Source: Acestrorhynchus altus
Lineage: Eukaryota; Chordata; Actinopteri; Characiformes; Acestrorhynchidae
Assembly (NCBI GenBank): GCA_034509495.1
Contig: CM067503.1
Coordinates: forward strand, 23,976,171-24,040,170
DNA length: 64,000 nt
Reading direction: 5' to 3'
In this document: positions 11,601-56,769 of the stretch, piece by piece
How positions within the stretch are numbered: the stretch's first letter is position 1
Layout of the letters: the number at the start of each line of letters is the position of its first letter
Made by a program: the position numbers and the translations under genes
Notes under the pieces: model-generated
What the model saw: only the letters and a program-made list of their open reading frames with translations
The model's database searches: none
What the model was told of the DNA's origin: nothing

Positions 11601-14345
11601 AAGGGATCAAATCATTATTTCCTTCACTGTATCAATATTTATATTGACATTGGGATATAAAAAGAGCAACAATGGGCTGACGTGATATAAGTTAAAGCTA
11701 AAATGTTTTTTCTGCTACCTTGCTCTGCTCCCTACCACTGCTCTGCCACTGCTCTCAAGTTCCAGTCACATTCTCAGGGCACATATGCTCTGGCATGAAT
11801 ACATACAGTGTTCAAATCACAAGTACAGTGATTTTTTTTAAATAAAATTAAACAGCACTATTTAGACACTGTAATAAAATCTGCAGTCAGTCAGAGTTCT
11901 TTAAACACCATGTACAATTCTGTATCACACTAACAAAATTTAATCACAATTCCTATAAAATATAATCATATCACCTACCCCTAACCTGATTTCAATAAGT
12001 TTAAATGTAATTAAAAAAGACAAAGGGTTTCATGTGGTGTCCTTTTTGCATTCTATTTTTCACAACATATATTGTATCATATCACCATTCAGGTAAAATA
12101 TATTGGGATATGATTTTTAGTCCATATCGCTCAGGCCTAGTATTGGTTGACTTAGAAGTCAACAAACATCATTTCACCAGGGGAGTGCATACTTTTATAT
12201 AAGACTCTGTGGGCTGCTTCAAGCCCACGTTCCTGAACCCTTGCTCAGTGACTTCAGTGAGGTTTACCCTGAGCATGCACTTAACATTTTTCTCCCTGTC
12301 AGCATTATATAGCTATAATCAGATGTGGGCAGAGCTGAAAGTGGACTCTCTCTGTCTCTGGAGTTCACTTTCCATATGGTCTCTAATGCTGCTCATGTTT
12401 CTTTTCTGAATGATGGTGTACTTTAATATCCATCATTTACAATTAACTCTCACTCCAAACTGTTTCCACAGGAGACGAAGGAGGAGAAGAGAGGAGTACA
12501 GGATCCAGCTGCACCCTGCCAAGCGACGGGTAAATAGACTAAATCAGTCCAGCTTCACTGAAAACAAGCTTAAAACATGCTCACTTAAAGGCAAAGGCCT
12601 GTTGCCACTCTAAAGCATTACAGTGGTATTACAAAGTTTACATACACAGTATATAGACCCCCACCCCCCACCCCAACACACACAGTGGCAGTGTAAACGA
12701 ATGTCGTAGATATGCATACCTCATAAACTCGTGTTGAGCAGCTGAGTTGGCTGTGCTAGATGGCTGTAGACCTGTATGAGTGTGTGGGACTGGTTAGTCT
12801 TTTCTATATATTTCCACACATTTTGCAGTGCTGTAGGTATGTGGACAGCAATGAAGAATGTGTGGGAGGCAGTTATATAATATAGTATATATAATATAAT
12901 GTAGTGATTTTCAGCATGTGGGTTGCACCCCCCCTATGGGCTGTGGTGGTACTGCAAACATAATTTTAAAAATGAGATATATAGACAGTCATGAAAGTTA
13001 TAGTTTCTACCCCATTGAAAAATAGGAAAATAGTTATATTAGCAGAATTAACAAACTCTGAATCAATCAACAAGAACAAGTGTAAAAGCTTAACACAAGT
13101 AATTTAACTGGATTCTCCACATTCAACTCATAATGAATTGCAATCTCCAGATTGTTCAACCTCTTCATGACAAGGGTCTTTAGTAATAAACAAAGTAACA
13201 CTGCTGTTTATAACTGCTGCAAACATGTTGCAGAGCCAGACACCAGCATCTCACAGTGGATCAGGTGATCAGGAGCCTATGAGAGAACTCTTTTAGGAAT
13301 CATCCAAGACCTCTATTGAAACCAAGGAATAAGGGATTTAGTAATGCTTATCACTGTGCTGTTGGTAGGTCCTATGATGCCCAAGTTTCAGTACCTTCAC
13401 AGAAGGCATGTTTTCTCTTTGAATTTCCTGATACTTGTTTGAATCTTTTACTTGTTTTACTATTGTGTGTTGTACATCCTGGAGTTTGGGCATGGAGATC
13501 TGCATGCTGCAGGTCATTTGTAGGCATCCAAGGGTCTTTGATCACTTGCTTCCTTAGGAATCTGGTGGCAGCCTATGACAGCTAACTCTTTTTGTCACAT
13601 TCATGTAATCTAGCTCATATGAAGCCCACTTTCATCAGATGTGCTTGGCACGACACCTGATTTGCAATGTGCTCTCTTATGAGGGATTCTATTCAGGAGT
13701 CATTGAAAATGACATTTTGTGTTGAATATGGAGAAAACACTTGTTATATTAGTTGTCGATTTATTTAAATTGTTCTTTGATTAGTTGATTGGGAACAGCT
13801 GAAAGCTTGTTAATTTTCTTAAAAAGCCTTATTCATAATGGTGGTTAAATAATTTTAATTGCAACATCCATACACTTGTTTATTTTCAGTCGATTAACAC
13901 AACTACTGTTACGCCCCTAATATATAAAAACAGATAACTTTTCTTCCTTATTGAAAGGAATTTAGCATTTATGGATGCTACCAAATTAGATATATTTTTA
14001 ATAGAGTGTTATAGACACATGTAAATAAAAATGTGGTTTCTATTGACTGTTACATATGTTTGCAGTCTTGTGAGTTGGTTAGGTTAGGGTGGGAATATTT
14101 AATGAAGAACACACTTCTTTTGAACTGCCAGTGTGTAAATATACAGAAGCAGTACAAGGTCTATGTACTAAATCAGGGCTGTATAACTCTAGTCCTGAAG
14201 GGCCAGTCTACAGCCAGGTTTGGTGGCTGCCCTACTCAGATACATCCCCTTTGATGAGTTGAAACAGAAATTAGACTTTTGTAAAAGTTAATTTATGTTT
14301 ATAATTTCATTCAAAAGGTTAAACCATCAACCATCTTTAAAAAAA

Positions 14346-14379
<34 letters not shown>

Positions 14380-15449
14380 TATAATGAAAAATTATTCTAT
14401 TTTATTCAAATTTTATTCATAAGGTTTTATTATTCAAGTTGGTCATCATATACCTTCTATGGGTGTTATACTGCTACAGTCAGTACAGTTCCAGTCAAAA
14501 GCTTTGATTATTTTAAAGATATTTTAATCTAAATGTTTATAGAATTGTTTAGACTTGTTTAGAATAAAACAAGTATAAACTGTGAATTTGTTGAATAAAA
14601 CACCATTTTTTAAAGATAAGTTTTTAGGTGGGTAAAATTTGAAAAAGGTCAAGGTGTGTCAGACTACCTCAAATATGCCTGAAAGACCTCCTCACAGTAA
14701 ATATGTGCTTAATGATGTTAAATCAGGTGAGCTGGAGATGGAACTGAACACACCAACTCACTGGTTGAATGCTGAGAAGAAACCTGGAACTAGGCCTGGA
14801 ATTAGCTCATGAGATCTCAACTACTTTCTTCCAAATTAGAAATTCTTGTTAGTTTTTTCTGTGAATATGTTTACCTGCATCCATTCTAAAGTAACCTGGA
14901 TTTTTTTTTACAGGCAAATAATCTGATCTTGCTGAGATAAGTAGACTTAGATGCTTAGGTGCCAAAAAATCCTGCACAGTACTGCATGTATAGTGTCTAT
15001 ACACACAACGTTTGGCTGGTCCTGTTGGAGCTGTTGGAGATGGAGTATGCAGTATAGCATTGAGAGACTGTCTATTGTCTGTTATCATCAATCACAGACT
15101 ACAGAAAATATCATCTCCCGCCTGACATTTCCACCATGTTTCAGATAATAAACCTAATGTTGACAAATGGCAAAATGGTCTCCTGATGTAGATTAATGGT
15201 AACTCACTCACTTTTTAACAAATGAAGCTCATCACTGAAGTCATGGCTGGAATTGCATTTGTTTGTAGTTGCTGACATTTTCATTTCTGACTAATATAAC
15301 CCCTTTTTTTTCTCCTATAGCAGCAAAATGCTTATGAGCAAGGAGCTGTGTATGACAGAATGAAAAAAGGAACAAAGCACCAGAGTAAGAATAATCCAGT
15401 ATATGTCAACCTGCAGACTGTAAGAGCATACAAGAAAAGACAAAGATGA
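6886..15449 (+). CDS. cd226: cd226 (DNAM-1-like) two-Ig-domain receptor, six coding exons
   Basis: CD226/DNAM-1 is a type I membrane receptor of NK and T cells that binds nectin-family ligands (CD155, CD112) and gives activating signals (mammalian knowledge). Exons: 6886-6952, 7740-8066, 9205-9570, 10137-10239, 12472-12529, 15321-15449. They total 1050 bases, or 349 residues (human about 336), all with AG/GT borders and matching phases (1,1,1,2,0). Layout: signal peptide (about 1-22), Ig V-like domain (23-131), second Ig domain (132-253), stalk and membrane segment (254-287), basic tail (288-307), and terminal exon with VYVNL (Tyr 335). Ig domain 1 has LDCSC, VSWTK, DLGLYSC and FPEGSW; domain 2 has IWCKY, an extra Cys pair (MCKA...VNCSDD) and GLYRC, as in human CD226. 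Position beside rttn and opposite dok6 supports orthology. Confidence 0.85.
6953..7739 (+). other. cd226 intron 1, with minisatellite at its 3' end
   Basis: Mostly unremarkable AT-rich intron. From about 7540 to 7640 it carries 4-5 degenerate copies of a 21-bp unit resembling 'ttcagtatccactatgaat'. Confidence 0.6.
7740..8066 (+). CDS. cd226: cd226 exon 2: first Ig domain
   Basis: Acceptor TGTTTTAG|TGTCAG; donor CTAG|GTAAAG; symmetrical phase 1-1, as for Ig-domain exons. About 109 residues: B-strand Cys in MVLDCSC, C-strand Trp in VSWTK, EGRVEF, then EEDLGLYSCSLQMFPEGSW. The stretch after the F-strand Cys (FPEGSWTRD) matches the YPQGTW block that is typical of CD226 rather than of other nectin-like receptors. 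Confidence 0.88.
8248..8442. repeat. Small inverted-repeat element in cd226 intron 2
   Basis: The block 'tgatcatggcaaggtgat' near 8256-8273 recurs inverted as 'gtcaccttgccatgagta' near 8416-8433. This looks like a short MITE or palindrome of unknown family. Confidence 0.35.
8557..8611. repeat. (TTA)n microsatellite
   Basis: About 18 perfect TAT/TTA triplets, embedded just before the minisatellite array of cd226 intron 2. Confidence 0.95.
8612..9190. repeat. Degenerate ~21-bp minisatellite (cd226 intron 2)
   Basis: Repeated variants of 'ttcagtatccactatgaat' every 20-24 bases, for example at 8610, 8690, 8715, 8740, 8955-9010 and 9160. The array is interrupted by the hAT MITE at 8777-8954. A matching array on the other strand lies at 20560-21130. 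Confidence 0.7.
8777..8954. mobile_element. Complete hAT-type MITE with 8-bp target duplication
   Basis: 178-bp element with ends CAGTGTTTACAACCCTG and, inverted, CAGTGTTTCCCAAGCCTG. The outer halves 'ttcctggaggcacacctgc' and 'gcaggtgtgcctccaggaa' are inverted copies. Flanking AATTATTC at 8769-8776 and 8955-8962 is a perfect 8-bp target-site duplication, diagnostic for the hAT superfamily. It contains no coding capacity. Confidence 0.9.
9205..9570 (+). CDS. cd226: cd226 exon 3: second Ig domain
   Basis: Acceptor TTTTTCCAG|CAGTACC (a tandem CAGCAG site; use of the second AG would drop one Ala); donor GCAAG|GTTGGA; phase 1-1. About 122 residues with LTIWCKYNQV, an intradomain pair MCKAQEDG...RARVNCSDD, and EEDGGLYRCNF. 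The additional Cys pair between the C' and E strands parallels the human second domain. Several N-x-S/T sites (NLT, NCS, NFS) suggest glycosylation. Confidence 0.87.
9690..10020 (+). repeat. Tc1-derived non-autonomous repeat, copy 2 (cd226 intron 3)
   Basis: Contains 'aggactctctggagcagatga', 'gttggtaccat', 'gaacctaccaatgctctt' and 'cagttactccaac', shared with copy 1 at 4189-4655. Ends are degraded. Confidence 0.6.
10137..10239 (+). CDS. cd226: cd226 exon 4: stalk and transmembrane helix
   Basis: Acceptor AATTTTAG|AACTCA; donor AGCAG|GTACAC, phase 2 out. Encodes ELKILHDVMYLYIGGGVVGA followed by FVLMSGVLLLMWLSR, a single hydrophobic helix ended by Arg. There is no charged residue within the helix that would predict pairing with an ITAM adaptor. 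Confidence 0.82.
10371..12141. repeat. Possible MITE split by a Tc1 insertion (cd226 intron 4)
   Basis: 'agggctgtgcaatgtatcat' at the left end and 'ccatatcgctcaggccta' at the right end are inverted relatives of a common fish MITE terminus (GGGCTGGGCGATATGG type). If they belong together, the Tc1 relic at about 10800-11629 sits inside. An (AT)n run lies at 10541-10562. Confidence 0.35.
10800..11629 (+). pseudogene. Tc1-like transposon copy, internally deleted (cd226 intron 4)
   Basis: Left part encodes a paired-like DNA-binding region (KDVRDKIIDLHKAGMGYKT, then IVRKWKKHK). The middle reads DLKAAGTTVTKKTIGS, KFANEHLDDSESDWEKLLW, SDETKIELFGF and HGGGNMFWG, containing the first catalytic Asp (SDE). 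The rest of the catalytic core is missing: the sequence jumps from the region encoding GRMDGAMYR to the 3' tail. The right terminal repeat ends '..tccttcactg' at 11629 with flanking TA. The left terminal repeat is gone. Confidence 0.8.
12472..12529 (+). CDS. cd226: cd226 exon 5: membrane-proximal basic tail
   Basis: Acceptor TTTCCACAG|GAGACG; donor CGACGG|GTAAAT. Completes the Arg codon and encodes RRRRRREEYRIQLHPAKRR. Human CD226 also has a run of arginines directly after the membrane (RRRRRERRD), so this poly-Arg stop-transfer block is a good orthology marker. Confidence 0.8.
12530..15320 (+). other. cd226 intron 5: poly(A)/(AT)n and a MITE fragment
   Basis: Mostly AT-rich unique-looking sequence. 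'gggctgtataactctagtcctgaagggccag' at about 14176-14206 resembles the end of a hAT-like MITE. A run of A followed by (AT)n lies at 14338-14383. No coding relic seen. Confidence 0.5.
15321..15449 (+). CDS. cd226: cd226 exon 6: cytoplasmic tail with YVN motif
   Basis: Acceptor CTCCTATAG|CAGCAA (again a tandem TAGCAG site). Encodes QQNAYEQGAVYDRM, then KNNPVYVNLQTVRAYKKRQR and TGA at 15447-15449. The VYVNLQT stretch aligns with the human IYVNYPT motif around the signalling tyrosine; Y-x-N is a consensus for Grb2-type SH2 binding. Poly(A) signal AATAAA at 15569-15574. Confidence 0.82.
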   Translation, partial: QQNAYEQGAVYDRMKKGTKHQSKNNPVYVNLQTVRAYKKRQR

Positions 15450-15568
15450 GCTCTGTTGAAATCTGACAGTTGGCACAGAAAACACAAACTCGGGTCAGCG
15501 TCAGCCAAAAGTCGCTGCTGTTGACCAAACCTAGCACATACTAATGCAAGTAAGAGAAGAAAAGTGGA

Positions 15569-15574
15569 AATAAA
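15569..15574 (+). terminator. cd226: cd226 poly(A) signal AATAAA
   Basis: AATAAA 120 bases after the cd226 stop. A second AATAAA at 16866-16871 would serve the alternative last exon. Confidence 0.55.
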
Positions 15575-15617
15575 TGGCACTCTGGAAGACTGGAACTCAT
15601 ACTCTAATCACTGAGGA

Positions 15618-15663
15618 CTAACATCATCATCATCATCATCATCAGCATCATCAACATCACTGC
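15618..15663. repeat. (CAT)n / (ATC)n microsatellite
   Basis: About 12 imperfect CAT triplets downstream of the cd226 poly(A) signal. Confidence 0.9.
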
Positions 15664-16634
15664 TGTCATCATCACAAAAGCAAGATTAACTACAATTACA
15701 TCCTTTACCTGCTGTTCTGAGTAGATGTTCAGTCCATGCCCTGCCCCAAAATGCATTCGAACTTTGCCTGCTTGGACAAGGTTTACAGAATGATAGTAAT
15801 CTGTTCAACACTAATGAGCAACTATAACGCCATCAGTTTATATCACAATAACTACATTTAGAGTGTTTATTAATAATCAACCCTATTTAAAGTCTATAAG
15901 TCCACTTCAGTTTATATCACAATACATTTAGTGTTGTGTGAAAAGTCCTGCTGCTTGGCTAATCTGTTCACGAACATTTTGGATTACCGGGGCTTTAAGG
16001 AAAAAATCAGGGTGACCTTATCATGAATAAAACTGAATCTAATTCAGTTATTCTTATGAAGAGAGATTGCGTAATCACATTTCACAGGATAGCAAACAGT
16101 GTTAAGCGCGTTTCCCAAGGCAGAAAAATTGCATTAGTGTTTGAAAGTCTACTTCCTGCGTTTCTCTATGAGTGGTATTTTCAGCACTGTAGTCACTAAA
16201 GCAAAATCAACATAACCATCGGAATGACCAAAGAGTGAGGTAATGAAGATGATACGTTGAAGGTTCCACCCAGCTTAGAATTGATTAGCGACAATAACAG
16301 TCCAGCTCAAAAGTGAAATCAAGGTTATTTAGGAAGTCCAAACAAAGCTCACTAAAGAGTATCTCGTTCGATTTGAATATCAATAACACTCTAAATGTAG
16401 GTATTGTGATATAAACTAAGGTGTAGTTAGAGTCTCTCCTTAGGGCACATGAGCACATCTCTGAGTAGAGCTTGGGTGTGAGTTGCACAAAGCAGAAGAA
16501 GCAAAGACTGTAGAATAAGTCTTAAGCTTTAGTGAATAAAAACGGGATAATTTTAGCAGTTTAGATTGTCTGGAATGAACTCACTGCAGTTGGGTTTAAG
16601 CTGCTGTTCCTACTGTGCTTGCTTTTGCAAACAG

Positions 16635-16732
16635 AGCTGGAGAAACACGGACTGAAGTACAAAGACCACAATGAAGAGACGGATACATCAGAGACAATAT
16701 CTCTGACTCACAGGGTCACTGGTGGAAGTTAA
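16635..16732 (+). CDS. Candidate alternative last exon of cd226
   Basis: Acceptor TGCTTTTGCAAACAG|AGCTGG at 16635, then LEKHGLKYKDHNEETDTSET followed by ISLTHRVTGGS and TAA ending at 16732. A donor-like CCAGA|GTAAGA inside exon 6 (after 15384) is phase 1 and joins to it in frame, giving a 360-residue form in which VYVNLQT is replaced by an acidic, Tyr-containing tail. A poly(A) signal follows at 16866-16871. Not proven: it could be an unused open frame in downstream sequence. Confidence 0.4.
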
Positions 16733-16865
16733 ATGGTGGTAATGTTTTAGTGTGTAACTCTTAAGAAAAGCATCAATGACCTTAAATTATAACTGTAACA
16801 TGAATTGTCTGGTAAGAACCTTATTGACTGTACAAAATGAAGTCACATGTTTTGACACATTTACA

Positions 16866-16871
16866 AATAAA
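16866..16871 (+). terminator. Poly(A) signal for the possible long cd226 transcript
   Basis: AATAAA 134 bases after the stop of the candidate alternative exon, in a T/A-rich stretch. Confidence 0.4.
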
Positions 16872-16938
16872 ATCATTTTGTTACTTCAGATCTGTCCTTA
16901 ATTTCATGACCAGTTGTGTAAAACAGTAAAAAGATTTC

Positions 16939-16955
16939 ATATATATATATATATG

Positions 16956-16994
<39 letters not shown>

Positions 16995-16995
16995 G

Positions 16996-17032
<37 letters not shown>
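16939..17032. repeat. Compound (AT)n(AC)n(AT)n microsatellite
   Basis: Alternating AT and AC dinucleotide runs of about 94 bases in total, between cd226 and the dok6 3' end. A (TC)n run follows at 17417-17452. Confidence 0.92.
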
Positions 17033-17037
<5 letters not shown>

Positions 17038-17522
17038 TATTATTTTTTTATTTTATTTAGGAAGTCTAAACAAAGTTGTCCATCGAAACTACAAATGGAC
17101 AATATTTTGTCTCTATGGAGAGCATTCTTTATGGGTTGCTTTGTAATCTCAAGGACTTTGCTCTTGCCATGATATTTGCTGTTCAAGCAGTCCTGGGGAG
17201 GGTAATAACTTCATTTACACATTTACATAAATGACCGAGTCACTGAATGGCTATTTGCCTTTCTTTCTCTTTCTTCATTCATGGTCTTTCTTCTATTTGT
17301 ACACAGCCAGATTAGCATCAACAACCCTACGTCAGCAGGCCAGAAATATCCATTGTTCATGCCATGAAACACTTGCACAAACATGTGAAGAGCAGACATT
17401 GATAGTTGATTAATAATCTCTCTCTATCTTTCTCTCTCTCTCTCTCTCTCTCACGCATGCTCACACACACATACAACATTGTGATACATGTTAAGACCAC
17501 AGTCTATACAATATACAATATT

Positions 17523-52463
<34,941 letters not shown>

Positions 52464-54240
52464 CTACAGAAATAAAAGACAAAACTCATTACCCAAATGA
52501 ATGAGAGAAAAAAGGAACAAAAGAGAACAACAAAAGGATGAAGATGCCAAAGTAATGCATGTATTGTTATCTGTTGAAAAAAAAACAAAAATGGCCTGCC
52601 GAAATGAAATGAGTGCCTGCCTCGGAGCTGCAGAGAAAAAGCAAAATCTGCTACACAGCAAAATTATTGACAACTAAATGTATATTATGAATGTAAACTA
52701 ATTGCATTGGTTTATTTCAGTGTTCTCAAATTTGTACATACAGTAAAAAAGAGCAGGTCCCTACGTAACACATTCGAATTGTTGCTGAATTTTAATAGCA
52801 TAAGGTTATATTTTAATCTAAGAAACCAAGATATCTCTACTATAAATGAAAGTGTTCTTCAGCTCATGTAGTTTATAAACTACATGAACTTTAAACAGAC
52901 TGAGGGGTAAGATGTAACAGTCACTAAAGAGTCTATCAAATTCACATACACACTGTTAATCCAGTAGAATTCTAGATAGAAAATATATAAAACAAATGTA
53001 TTTTACCCACTACTATATCTGCAAATAATTCAAAACATCATTCAAAAAGTTTATTTTGTATTTTAGACATATCATACCTTCAATATCATCAGAAGTATGA
53101 TATAGAATTATATTTAAAATTAATTATTTGTAATTAAAAAGGGATTAAAAAAGGCTTAAATGTAACCTGTAATGGGATGTGATCAAACTCATCAAATCTC
53201 CAATACTAAATCATAGATTAGAGTGTCTAAATCTAAATCTTCAAACAGAAAACAACCCAATGCAAATATGTCCCACATTAAGCTAATACACTTTATATAT
53301 CAATTATGTCATGCAAAAAATGATTTGACTAAACATAAACCTCCTATGAAACAAAGCCATCAATATAAAAGCACATCAAAGAAAACAATCTATGATCTTT
53401 ATAAATGTTTTATAAACAGAATTGACTCATCACCGCTTTAATGAATGAGGCAAACAGATAGAATATATTCACGGAAAAGGCTCTTCATTCATGATTCAGC
53501 ATGAACTACTTCCATAATAAACACTGTAACCTCTGAAAAGACGTGCATCAGCCGCAATACCGACAGCAATGACATAAAAGCAAGAAGCATTCTTCGTGTG
53601 TGAAAGTCATGTCAGGACTTCCTCTGGGACAGGAAGTGACAAAAAACAATCTCTATCTCATCTGAAATCCATTGACTAGCGCAGGAACATTCTGACAGCA
53701 AGCATTATACTTCCATGATTCAATGCTTGCCAGTGGGGGATTCAGGGGCTGTGAGCATGTGTTTGTGAGTTTCTATATTGGTCTTAAAAACAGGGCAACC
53801 TCAGATCCTTAAAAATGCTTACAAAGTCTTGAGGTGCTTTAACGCCGAGCTTGTTCAGTGTGGACCAATGAAACCTTTTCTTTAGGTTGGTTTGTTTTGA
53901 CAGGTGTGAACACTCCACCCACACTAAACAAACTAAACTGAAATAGCAAAAATCGGAGTTCTCGCTTCAGTTCCAATCACTGGTCTAATTTGCTGCAGGT
54001 ACGAATATCGGTCCACACCATACGAGGAACTTCAACTTCAGGGTGTGACCTTCTGTGAAGGTTAACACTGTACTAAAGAAGCATCTCAACTTTTTACCAT
54101 ATCAGTCTGTGTTCCTTTGTTTATATTTTCCCTCCATTTGTTTTTGTTTTGATTAGCCTACTTTGGCATTTCCTTTACCTCTGTGTAATCTATAGCCACA
54201 GATTTGTGTTTAAGTGTACATACATATTGCCCTTTGTTCT
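52464..54240. other. dok6 upstream intron, mostly unassigned
   Basis: AT-rich. A block around 53860-54055 ('tgtggaccaatgaaacc', 'gttttgacaggtgtgaacac', 'cggtccacacca') resembles the termini of a fish MITE. No dok6 exon found. Confidence 0.4.
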
Positions 54241-54245
54241 TATTT

Positions 54246-54288
54246 TGTGTGTGTGTGTGGGTGTGTGTGTGTGTGTGTGTGTGTGTGT
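54246..54288. repeat. (GT)n microsatellite
   Basis: About 43 bases of GT with one GG interruption. Confidence 0.92.
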
Positions 54289-54699
54289 AAGGATTTCTTT
54301 CTATTCACTTCTCCTTTAGTGATTTTAATGCTATGGCAGATCAGAGTCACTGTGAGGAAATAATAAAAGAAGAATTATCGAAAATTAAAAAAAAATTAAA
54401 TTAAAAATCAAATAACAATGTCAGGTATCACCACATGCAGCAGTACATGAATACCTGTCAGTCTTGAGGAGGATGTATTATATTGTGGCCACCACACATT
54501 GACACCATTTGGAACAGCACTTATCTTTAAAAAATACAACAAACAAGTCCTTACACCAAACCACTTCAGTTGTTATGACCATTTATGATCGGCTCAACAA
54601 CATTTCAATTACCATCCGTCTTTATACAATACTACAAGTGAACCCCTACACCAATCCACTAAAGTTGCTGTGGCCATTTATTAACTACTGAACAGTTTC

Positions 54700-56450
54700 A
54701 TCCACCAGGCTATCAGCATGCTGAACTCTGTCAACTACCTACCCTGTCTGCCCCTTGGACTGTAACACACCATGGAGGAAACCATGTTAAAGGTGGAACT
54801 TAAGTTGATGAACAGCATCCAAACATAAGTGTTCGTATTGTCCAGGTGTGTGAGGGCTTTGGAAATGGCATCCTCTGTTGAACTATTTTAACATTATGTA
54901 AATTGGTTTTGGTCCAGTGATGGTGGGAGCACCACCTGCAGGTGACTGAGAACCAGTTTCTCAAACCACTTCATAATAATGGGGCCGAATGCGACTGGGC
55001 GGAAGTCATTCAGACATGCTGCAGTGTCACCGGTATCATGGTTGTTGTCTTAAAGTATGTGGGAACAGCAGCCTGGGCCAGTGACAGATTAAAGATGTCA
55101 GTGAAGACTTGGGCTAACATCCAGGGACACCAACTGAGCCGGCAGCTTTGCATGCATTTACTCTGCTCAGTGCTGAAGACACATCCAGCATGGAGAGTGT
55201 GATAGGGCTGCTATTATGAGTCCATTGCATATACAGTATTGAACAGTCTTCTGATCCAAATGAGCAAAGAAATGATTAAGCTCGTCTGGAAGAGAGGCAC
55301 TGCTGGTTGTGGGTGTTAAGGGGAGGCGATCTGGGATTGTCTGGATGCTTTTCCACGTGAAGCAGGGGTCAGAGTTGTGGAAGTGCTGCTCAACAGATAG
55401 CTTGTACGTGTGCTTGGCTTTCTAAATTCCCCTTTTCAGGTTTGCCCTGGCTGAGCTGTAAGCCTCAGTATCACTAGATCTGAAAGAAGCATTGCGTGCC
55501 TACAGCAGCAGGCAAACTTCAGCAGGCATTCATCCAGGGTTTCTGATTAGGAAAGACCTTCAGCCACTTGATGGAGGTGACACTGTCTATACATGAGTTG
55601 ATATAACTCATGACAGATGAGGTACATGTGTCCAAGTCTGTGTGAGAGACTGTGATGGCTTGAGAGGAGAACATATTCCAATCTGTGTTTCCAAATTGAT
55701 GCTGGAGAGAGGAGATGGCCCCCTCTGGCCATACAGTCCTTGTTGTTTCCACACATTTGATGAGTAGCACATACTTTGGGGAGCAGGAACATTGAGGCAT
55801 GGTCAGACCTTTGGGGGAGGGTCACAGCCTTGTATGCATCTGTAATGTTTGACACAATCTAAAGTTTTGTCTCCTCTTGATTCACATTCTGATGACATTT
55901 TGGCAGCATAAATCGTAGTTTGGAATGATTGAACTGCCCAGCAACATTCAAAAGGATGTGCAGTTTGTTGTTTACTGCATTGCTCCTTAATAGCTAGTTT
56001 AGCATCAGAGTCAGGTGGAACACAGACAGCAGTCATGATAGTTCTCTCTCTGTAAATAAAATGGACAAAACTTAATTATTAGACACTTCAAGTTATTAAA
56101 GCACTGACTTTCCAGTTACAGTGGAGTCCATACACCATAGTTTGTTGATATAGATGCACAGACCTCCATCCCTCCTCTTACTTAACCACTCCGTCCTCTC
56201 TCAACATGCTGTGCCCGTCCAGCTCCACAGCGCTGTTGGGAATGCCGCTATACAGCCACGACTCTGTCACAACCATACAGTTTCATTCCCCAATCCATCT
56301 CTGTGTTGTGGTCCAGACTCAAAGTTTGTTAGCCAAAGACTGAACATTGGTGACAAACATGCTGGGAACTGATGTCTGGTGCAGTTTATCACTAGCTTTG
56401 TTTACGGTCTCGCCGCCTGTGCCAGCTTTGATCACCCTGCCAGCTGAGCA
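54700..56450 (-). pseudogene. LINE endonuclease/RT relic (minus strand), second family
   Basis: On - from high to low coordinate: ITDAYKAVTLPQRSDHASMF near 55840 (end of the endonuclease domain, SDH motif), MARGGHLLSPASIWKHRLEY, DLDTCTSSVMSYINSCIDSV near 55640, FPNQKPWMN near 55530, ARANLKRGI near 55440, then RT start with FEKLVLSH-like near 54960 and THLDNTNTYVWMLFINLSS near 54850. The text differs from the LINE at 44-46 kb (DKPAS versus DNTNT), so this is a related but distinct family. Broken by stops. Confidence 0.65.
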
Positions 56451-56769
56451 GACCATGGTGCACTTGAGATTTCCTGAAGAAGTTCCAGGTGGTTAAAAAC
56501 TGTATTACTACAAGCTGAACCAATGTCCAGCAAGATTTGCCAGCTATATTTAATGCTTGCATGGCAGTTTGAAATAACAAATGTTGAAACCAGTGGACTA
56601 ATAACTTCTAAAAAGCGCAATTCTGAGATGCAGAGCCTTGCATTGTGCACGCGCCATCATTATGCCTGTATTTGCATTTCTATTGCACTCGTTTTTTGCT
56701 ACCTCACAACCAGGAATTAAAATTCATTATTTGAGGGGTTTATATAATTTCATTTACAGAACATGCCTA

